The notes under the pieces were generated by a model. It saw nothing but the letters and a program-made list of their open reading frames with translations, ran no database searches and was not told where the DNA came from. Position numbers and translations under genes: made by a program. A stretch of DNA of 64,000 nucleotides from Lonepinella koalarum. Lineage in GTDB: Bacteria; Pseudomonadota; Gammaproteobacteria; Enterobacterales; Pasteurellaceae. The stretch is taken from assembly GCF_042926695.1 (NCBI RefSeq), contig NZ_CP170642.1, positions 2,232,001 to 2,296,000 of the forward strand, given 5' to 3'. Of this stretch, positions 59,299-64,000 are shown piece by piece; the first letter of the stretch is position 1, and every line of letters starts with the position of its first letter.

Positions 59299-60129
59299 AT
59301 GGAATTGATTAGCGAAAATCGTTGTTTTGGCGGTAGTCATCGCCGTTATCGCCATTTTTCAAAAGCCAATCAATGCGAAATGGTGTTTGCGATTTATTTG
59401 CCACCACAAGCCTTAGTTGGTGAAAAAGTGCCGGTATTGTATTGGTTGTCGGGTTTAACTTGTACCGATGAAAATTTCGCCACCAAAGCAGGCGCACAAC
59501 GCTATGCTGCAAAACACAGTGTTGCCTTAGTGATGCCCGATACTTCACCGCGTGGCGAAAACGTAGCAAATGATGAACGCTATAATTTAGGGCAAGGAGC
59601 AGGCTTTTATGTGAATGCAACCAGTGAACCTTGGGCGAGTCATTATCAAATGTATGATTATGTCGTGAACGAATTGCCAGTCCTGATTGAGCAGCATTTT
59701 CCAGTAAACAACATGAAAAGTATTGCAGGGCATAGTATGGGAGGACACGGGGCATTGCAAATTGCCTTGAAAAATCCTGAGCGTTATCGCAGTGTGTCCG
59801 CGTTTGCACCGATTGTAAATCCAAGCCAAACTCCTTGGGGGCAAACAGCATTTCATGCATATTTAGGTGAAAATCCTAAGGAATGGGCAAATTACGACAG
59901 CACAGAATTATTACGCCAAGTCAGCCATGCTATTCCAATTCGTATTGACCAAGGCTTGAGCGATGACTTCTACCCTGTGGAACTACAACCTGAGAAATTT
60001 ATTGAGATTGCCGAACAAAAAGGTTTCTTTTTAGCATATTTTATGCACGCAGGCTACGATCATAGTTACTATTTTGTAAGTAGTTTTATTGGTGAGCATA
60101 TTGCGTTTCATGCTCAATATTTGAAATAG
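59299..60129 (+). CDS. fghA: S-formylglutathione hydrolase (esterase D)
   Basis: A 276-residue serine hydrolase that releases formate and glutathione, the second step of glutathione-dependent formaldehyde removal. Landmarks are VLYWLSGLTCTDENFATKAG (about 45-64), VMPDTSPRGENVAND, the nucleophile elbow AGHSMGGHGALQIALKNPER (about 143-162) and the terminal His in AGYDHSYYFVSSF. Full length. It is paired with adhC as in most gamma-proteobacteria. Confidence 0.95.
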   Translation: MELISENRCFGGSHRRYRHFSKANQCEMVFAIYLPPQALVGEKVPVLYWLSGLTCTDENFATKAGAQRYAAKHSVALVMPDTSPRGENVANDERYNLGQGAGFYVNATSEPWASHYQMYDYVVNELPVLIEQHFPVNNMKSIAGHSMGGHGALQIALKNPERYRSVSAFAPIVNPSQTPWGQTAFHAYLGENPKEWANYDSTELLRQVSHAIPIRIDQGLSDDFYPVELQPEKFIEIAEQKGFFLAYFMHAGYDHSYYFVSSFIGEHIAFHAQYLK

Positions 60130-60135
60130 AATTTA

Positions 60136-60158
60136 AGCCAGCTTGCACTGGCTTTTTT
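60136..60158 (+). terminator. Terminator of the adhC-fghA operon
   Basis: AGCCAG (60136-60141) and CTGGCT (60148-60153) form a stem followed by TTTTTT, right after the fghA stop. Confidence 0.8.
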
Positions 60159-60231
60159 ATCAAATATGTGCTTAATTTTTTAGGGCAAAGAATAACCTGC
60201 CCCAAAGTGCGGTGCATTTAGTTACAAACGA

Positions 60232-60804
60232 TTAAATAATGACTAAACCACCATCACGCTGGATTTGCCCACTGACAGCTAAATTAATCAATAACAGCCC
60301 CGCACTTTCTAACAATCTAGCACGTTGTAATTTACCTGCATCCACTAATTTGGCACCACTGTTTGCTAACGCCGCAAAAATGGCTTGTTTAGCCTCTTGA
60401 CTGTCACTTGCAAAGAGTAAACTGGCTGGATTGCCTTTTACTTGGCAAGTTGCCAAAGAGTCAGAAAAGTTGATATTAAACCCTTTTACTACTTGGCTTT
60501 GTAGTAATTTCCCCGCCAAAATTTCTGCATTGGATGTGCCTTGTGGTACCAGCAATTCATCAAGATTAGCAAAGCTAATTGGGTTGGTAATATCAATCAC
60601 GATTTTGCCAGCAAAATGTTTGCCGTGGGTTTCTACTAACGGGGCAAGATCAGGGAATTTCACCGCTAATACCACGATGTTGCCGAGTTCATGCCCATCA
60701 TAGTCCCGTCCGATAATATCAATCTCGTTGCCACAACGTGCAAAGAGTTTGGCGATTTGTGAACCAATCATGCCACGTCCGCCGAAAATACTAATTTTTG
60801 CCAT
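60232..60804 (-). CDS. NADPH-dependent reductase of the F420-oxidoreductase (NADP-binding) family
   Basis: A 190-residue Rossmann protein. The nucleotide loop is MAKISIFGGRGMIGSQIAKL (1-20), then VVLAVKFPDLAPLVE and KIVIDITNPISF. Proteins of this fold reduce small oxidised molecules with NADPH; the name comes from archaeal F420 enzymes and the bacterial substrate is unclear. The start at 60804 is chosen because it puts the loop at the N-terminus and has AGGAGC upstream; a start at 60900 would add 32 hydrophobic residues. Confidence 0.82.
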   Translation of the reverse strand: MAKISIFGGRGMIGSQIAKLFARCGNEIDIIGRDYDGHELGNIVVLAVKFPDLAPLVETHGKHFAGKIVIDITNPISFANLDELLVPQGTSNAEILAGKLLQSQVVKGFNINFSDSLATCQVKGNPASLLFASDSQEAKQAIFAALANSGAKLVDAGKLQRARLLESAGLLLINLAVSGQIQRDGGLVII

Positions 60805-60933
60805 TTTTTGCTCCTGTTTTAACCAAAAGATAAGTTTATTGTAAGGCGTGGTATGCGTGAATACAAGCGACAAAAAGAGATAAATAAGTAGGTAAAGCAT
60901 ACGAAAACAAGGGGAGTGTTGTTTTTGTGCTAT

Positions 60934-61695
60934 TTATACCAATAACACCGCCATTAACCCACTCGCCTCTACTTTTAACCCTAAAATCAGCAATACTACA
61001 TAGACTAAATTTCTAAAAAATAAGGTACTTAATTTAGGGCGAATATAAACGCCCATAAATAAAAACACGATAGAAATGAGCATAATTAGACATAGCATTA
61101 CATATTGCGTGCTAAATAAATAACTTAATTCTTGGTGTAATAAACTAATTTGTAACAATTTGCTCAATAAATAACAAATATTACTCACTTTGACGATTTC
61201 ATCTTTATTATCGCTACGATTGAGTAAATACATCATTAAAATCGGCGACATAGCATTGGTACTACTACCGACTAAACCTGCGATAAAACCGAATATAATT
61301 TGATTGTAGTGCGTATTTTTGACATTAAAGGGTTGAATTGATGTATATTGACTTAATAAACCTGTGATAGCGTAATATAAAGTTACCACTGCCATGACTA
61401 AATATAAAAAGGCATCCGACACAATCAGCAATAATTTTACCCCTAAAATACTGCCTATCACGCTAAATAAAATTAAACGCCAATAATATTGGCAATACGC
61501 CCATAATGTTAATTTTTGCGTTTTCGGTTTTACCCATAATACGAGTAAGCTCATCATGGCACAAGGAATAGCAAGCATGACAATCGCATGTGATAAGGGC
61601 ATATGCAATGATAAGGCGACTGTACCTATCATCGGAAAGCCCATGCCTGTAATACCGTGCAAAATGCTGGCTAAAATAATGGCAATATACAGCAT
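60934..61695 (-). CDS. TauE/SafE-family (DUF81) membrane transporter
   Basis: A 253-residue protein with about seven or eight hydrophobic segments. HGITGMGFPMIGTVALSLHM (about 13-32) and GFIAGLVGSSTNAMSPILMM (about 135-154) are the two repeated G-x-x-G-x-G elements of this family, which exports sulfite, sulfoacetate or related anions. The substrate here is unknown. It is on the same strand as the HXXEE-DUF1330 genes upstream, separated by 192 bp that include a hairpin. Confidence 0.85.
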   Translation of the reverse strand: MLYIAIILASILHGITGMGFPMIGTVALSLHMPLSHAIVMLAIPCAMMSLLVLWVKPKTQKLTLWAYCQYYWRLILFSVIGSILGVKLLLIVSDAFLYLVMAVVTLYYAITGLLSQYTSIQPFNVKNTHYNQIIFGFIAGLVGSSTNAMSPILMMYLLNRSDNKDEIVKVSNICYLLSKLLQISLLHQELSYLFSTQYVMLCLIMLISIVFLFMGVYIRPKLSTLFFRNLVYVVLLILGLKVEASGLMAVLLV

Positions 61696-61809
61696 CGCTA
61701 TTTCCTGGGGGATTGATGGTGAGAGATATCAATATATTATCATTGTATTTCCAAGCAGAACAAGCCAAAAATAAATCAGCAAAACTGCGGTGCAAATTTT
61801 GCCTATTTT

Positions 61810-61868
61810 GGCAAGATAAGCGCAAAAAAAATACCGCACATTTGGATGATGTACAAATGTAAGGTGTT
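61810..61868 (-). terminator. Imperfect hairpin after the HXXEE gene
   Basis: A near-palindrome (ACCGCACATTT near 61832 and AAATGTAAGGTGT near 61855) flanked by A- and T-rich runs lies directly downstream of the HXXEE gene on the minus strand. A partial terminator is plausible. Confidence 0.4.
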
Positions 61869-61887
61869 TTTTTGAGAGGCTGGCAAA

Positions 61888-62550
61888 TTATTGGGGGTTC
61901 TTAATTTCTTTCACTCTATCTGCCGCATAACCCCAAATACGATCTTCACGATATGGGTATGGACTGTTGCGGTCTTTGAGTAGCATAATTGGAATAACCC
62001 ATAATACACATAGTGATGCAAAACCGCCAATAATACCGATAACGTAATCTGTACTGGTGACTAAGTTATGGCTTTCAATATACCAAATATAATAAATCAT
62101 TACTGGAATATTGAGTAGAAAGATTGAGCCGAATCCCGGATTGTACCAACGACGTAATTTATATGAAGTTACCCCATGATTAGTGACTTGCAAGCAGGCT
62201 TGTAATACTTGGATTAAGCCGTACCAAATGCAATCAGGGAAAATAATTGCAATGATATAGAATGTATAGCAAAGGAATACATTGTTGATCATCACTAAAT
62301 TGGCATTAGTGGGATAACGGTTAAAATCATTACCGTGGTTGCCTAATAACACGATATTAAAAATGCTAGGGAAACCACCCGGATAAGCATATTCTTCAAA
62401 TTGGTGTACTAACATTGCCATCCAACTTAAAGTTAAAATCACTTGGATTTCGCTTAGTTGATTGTGTCCCCAAAGGGCGAGATAGTAGGCAAGCAAAATA
62501 AATAGCACCATACCTACGTTATACCAGTTATGACGATACCAATTCATCAT
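61888..62550 (-). CDS. HXXEE-domain membrane protein
   Basis: A 220-residue protein with about six hydrophobic segments. The family motif is in MAMLVHQFEEYAYPGGFP (HQFEE, about 46-50), followed by NANLVMINNVFLCYTFY and a conserved NHG (about 130). The histidine and glutamates inside the membrane suggest a metal or substrate site; function of the family is unknown. The start at 62550 has GGAG 6 bp upstream; 62586 would add 12 residues and overlap the DUF1330 gene. It is second-last in the operon 63634-60934. Confidence 0.8.
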   Translation of the reverse strand: MMNWYRHNWYNVGMVLFILLAYYLALWGHNQLSEIQVILTLSWMAMLVHQFEEYAYPGGFPSIFNIVLLGNHGNDFNRYPTNANLVMINNVFLCYTFYIIAIIFPDCIWYGLIQVLQACLQVTNHGVTSYKLRRWYNPGFGSIFLLNIPVMIYYIWYIESHNLVTSTDYVIGIIGGFASLCVLWVIPIMLLKDRNSPYPYREDRIWGYAADRVKEIKNPQ

Positions 62551-62560
62551 TGTAAACTCC

Positions 62561-62917
62561 TTATTTTGTTTCTGTTGCTTCAACAATTAATACTCGAGAT
62601 GTGCTACTGTCTTTGCGACTTTTATTGATTTTTTGATAGAAATCTGAGTGATACCAGGCTTGAGCTTGTTCTGCATTTTCAAATTCAATAATGCTGACTA
62701 CGCCATTTGAATCACCTTCAAGCATTTCTGGCTTGGTGGCTTTTAGCACTACTTTACCGCCATAAGGTTTAAGCGAATCCATAAAACCTGCACGATATTC
62801 TTGCATTCCTGCTTGGTTCGTAACATTTACTTCACCAATCACATAAGCAGGGGCAGCTAATACTGATCCAGTGAAAAGTGCGGTAAAAATTATGGAAATT
62901 AATTTAATAAATTTCAT
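62561..62917 (-). CDS. Secreted DUF1330 protein
   Basis: A 118-residue protein with a signal peptide (MKFIKLISIIFTALFTGSVL then AAPA, cleavage near 22) and a DUF1330 domain of the dimeric alpha-beta barrel type: YVIGEVNVTNQAGMQEYRAG and VVSIIEFENAEQAQAWYHSD. Most DUF1330 proteins are cytoplasmic; this one should reach the periplasm. Role unknown. It is between the unknown 230-residue gene and the HXXEE gene on the same strand (gaps of 24 and 10 bp). Confidence 0.85.
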   Translation of the reverse strand: MKFIKLISIIFTALFTGSVLAAPAYVIGEVNVTNQAGMQEYRAGFMDSLKPYGGKVVLKATKPEMLEGDSNGVVSIIEFENAEQAQAWYHSDFYQKINKSRKDSSTSRVLIVEATETK

Positions 62918-62941
62918 CGTTGTCTCCTTGTTAATAGAAAA

Positions 62942-63634
62942 TTATGCTTTCTCTTTGGCAAGTTGTTCCATTGCCATTCTCGCCCAGTTACGCCATTCAA
63001 TCGCTAAGTGCCATTTATGCCCTTCAATCATTTCTTGATCTACGCCTTTTGGCATAAATACGCCAAGTAACACTTCGCAACCGGTGTCAGTATTGCGGAA
63101 CTGGTGGAATGCTGCCACGGCAGTTGAATGATCACCCTCAATCACAGGGCAAGAAATGTAATTTACGTACGGATATTTTGCTTCATCACGAATCGCTTTT
63201 GCTTGTGCTGGAGCATTTTCAATACTTGGGTAGAATTTGCCGATTAAATTCACTGGCTTATCCCAACAGCCCACGGTTTCAATAATACGGCGATTGCCAC
63301 CCTCGGTATCTTTAATCATGTAATGCTCAGGGTTCGCTTTCCAGTTGGTTTGCTCGCTGAATGTACGGAAACATTTTAAGAAGTCTTCTGCTTTCAAGCC
63401 GTCAACTTGCATCACAGCTTGGCTTAATACCAACTCACCATTGCAAGTGTTTGCGAAGTGTTGGAATTTCACATCCATTTCGTCCATTTCTTGTTTAAGA
63501 ATACGATCTACACCTTCGTGTCCTAATTTAGTTTTGATTAAATCTAAAGCGATATAAGCACGTTCTAATTCTTTGCGAAGTAATTCAATTTCGCTGATTT
63601 CTTGACCGTTGATGATTGAACGAATATTTGACAT
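62942..63634 (-). CDS. Uncharacterised 230-residue soluble protein, first gene of its operon
   Basis: I do not recognise the family. Residues 1-70 are helical and charged (EIELLRKELERAYIALDLIK, a likely coiled coil), then an alpha/beta part with HYMIKDTEGGNRRIIETVGC and AAFHQFRNTDTGCEVLLGVF. It has no signal peptide or membrane segment. The ATG at 63634 has AGGAG upstream and is preferred over one at 63685. It leads an operon with a secreted DUF1330 protein and a membrane HXXEE protein, so a common pathway is likely. Confidence 0.75.
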   Translation of the reverse strand: MSNIRSIINGQEISEIELLRKELERAYIALDLIKTKLGHEGVDRILKQEMDEMDVKFQHFANTCNGELVLSQAVMQVDGLKAEDFLKCFRTFSEQTNWKANPEHYMIKDTEGGNRRIIETVGCWDKPVNLIGKFYPSIENAPAQAKAIRDEAKYPYVNYISCPVIEGDHSTAVAAFHQFRNTDTGCEVLLGVFMPKGVDQEMIEGHKWHLAIEWRNWARMAMEQLAKEKA

Positions 63635-63839
63635 TTTTGTTCTCCTAATTGAGTGATTAATTACATAAAGCTCGTTGGCTTTCAATGGTTATTATTATAA
63701 ATTGATTACCAACTGAAACAACCAACAGCAATAAGTAGTACTATAGGGATAAGCAGACATATTGTTTATTTTGTATGGATAAACAAATTTTATATAGTTA
63801 TATTGTTGGGTGAAATCATAAAGTGCGGTATTTTTTCCA

Positions 63840-64000
63840 CTATTTTCTTAACTTCACTAATTCTACCGCATGATCAGCCCCTTTTTTGAGAATAAGATTT
63901 GCCCGTTCTCTGGTGGGTAAAATATTTTCTTTCAAATTTAACCCATTAATATCATCCCAAATTTTGCCAGCGGTTTGAATGGCTTTTGGTTCGGATAAAT
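63840..64000 (-). CDS. coaA: Pantothenate kinase, C-terminal end (5' part outside window)
   Basis: The minus strand gives KIWDDINGLNLKENILPTRE then RANLILKKGADHAVELVKLR and K before a TAG at 63840. This is the characteristic end of bacterial type I pantothenate kinase (NLKENILPTRERA), the first enzyme of coenzyme A synthesis. About 53 codons are inside the window. A USS lies 20 bp downstream. Confidence 0.9.
   Translation of the reverse strand, partial: LSEPKAIQTAGKIWDDINGLNLKENILPTRERANLILKKGADHAVELVKLRK

Noticed and set aside
59309..59860. 183-codon antisense frame inside fghA
   Set aside because: Long, but rich in Cys/His/Arg, and entirely opposite a well-conserved hydrolase; typical complementary-frame artefact.

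Overview
The window is an A+T-rich chromosomal segment of a member of the Pasteurellaceae close to Haemophilus/Aggregatibacter. The Haemophilus-type DNA uptake sequence AAGTGCGGT (or its complement) occurs about 25 times by eye, where chance predicts fewer than one. The housekeeping genes (atpI, rsmG, mnmG, talB, asd, ftsYEX, manXYZ, adhC with its esterase partner, coaA) are all of gamma-proteobacterial type. No rRNA, tRNA or CRISPR array was seen.

Layout. 0.0-3.4 kb: atpI (partial), rsmG and mnmG, then a 380-bp gene-free stretch with 11 GATC sites and two perfect DnaA boxes, which looks like oriC. 3.4-11 kb: a LysR regulator diverging from an operon for the lower protocatechuate 4,5-cleavage pathway (tautomerase, hydratase, aldolase, lactonase: LigU/J/K/I types) plus two carboxylate transporters, with no ring-cleavage dioxygenase. 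11-18 kb: talB, mobB, two MFS pumps, pldB, asd and several decayed genes. 18.9-23.5 kb: ftsX-ftsE-ftsY, rsmD and a HAD phosphatase. 23.6-31.5 kb: a yersiniabactin-type siderophore uptake locus (MFS permease, AraC activator, two exporter-type ABC proteins, FyuA-like receptor) without synthesis genes; the second ABC gene carries an in-frame UGA.

31.5-48 kb is a mosaic accessory region: truncated AAA/DUF4143 ATPase, Fic protein, YhcG-type nuclease, internally deleted GST, TetR regulator, HPP remnant, the mannose PTS operon with a perfect CRP site, AraC and DMT genes, then genes of electrophile and peroxide metabolism (esterase, NmrA-like protein, Ohr, LLM oxidoreductase, nitroreductase, dienelactone hydrolase). 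Across 32.6-53.6 kb a 9-base motif ATTAGGCAA recurs eight times between genes, always on the + strand. Several 10-mers resembling Neisseriaceae uptake sequences lie in 25.8-44.1 kb and may point to a donor.

48.0-53.3 kb is a composite-transposon-like unit: two inverted, decayed ISAs1-family copies enclose a polar amino-acid-type ABC importer and a CapA-family metallophosphatase-like protein. 53.6-64 kb returns to more ordinary genes: a zinc alcohol dehydrogenase, the two-component MetS/MetP sodium symporter (with a 30-residue small subunit), a TetR regulator, the formaldehyde detoxification pair adhC-fghA, an NADPH-dependent reductase, and an uncharacterised operon (230-aa protein, DUF1330, HXXEE, TauE/SafE) before the end of coaA.

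The most coherent candidate new system is the 4.3-10.9 kb catabolic island. Its enzymes would take 2-pyrone-4,6-dicarboxylate or 4-oxalomesaconate to pyruvate and oxaloacetate, which implies that the organism imports a ring-cleavage product made by others. The second candidate is the IS-flanked ABC importer plus CapA-family enzyme.
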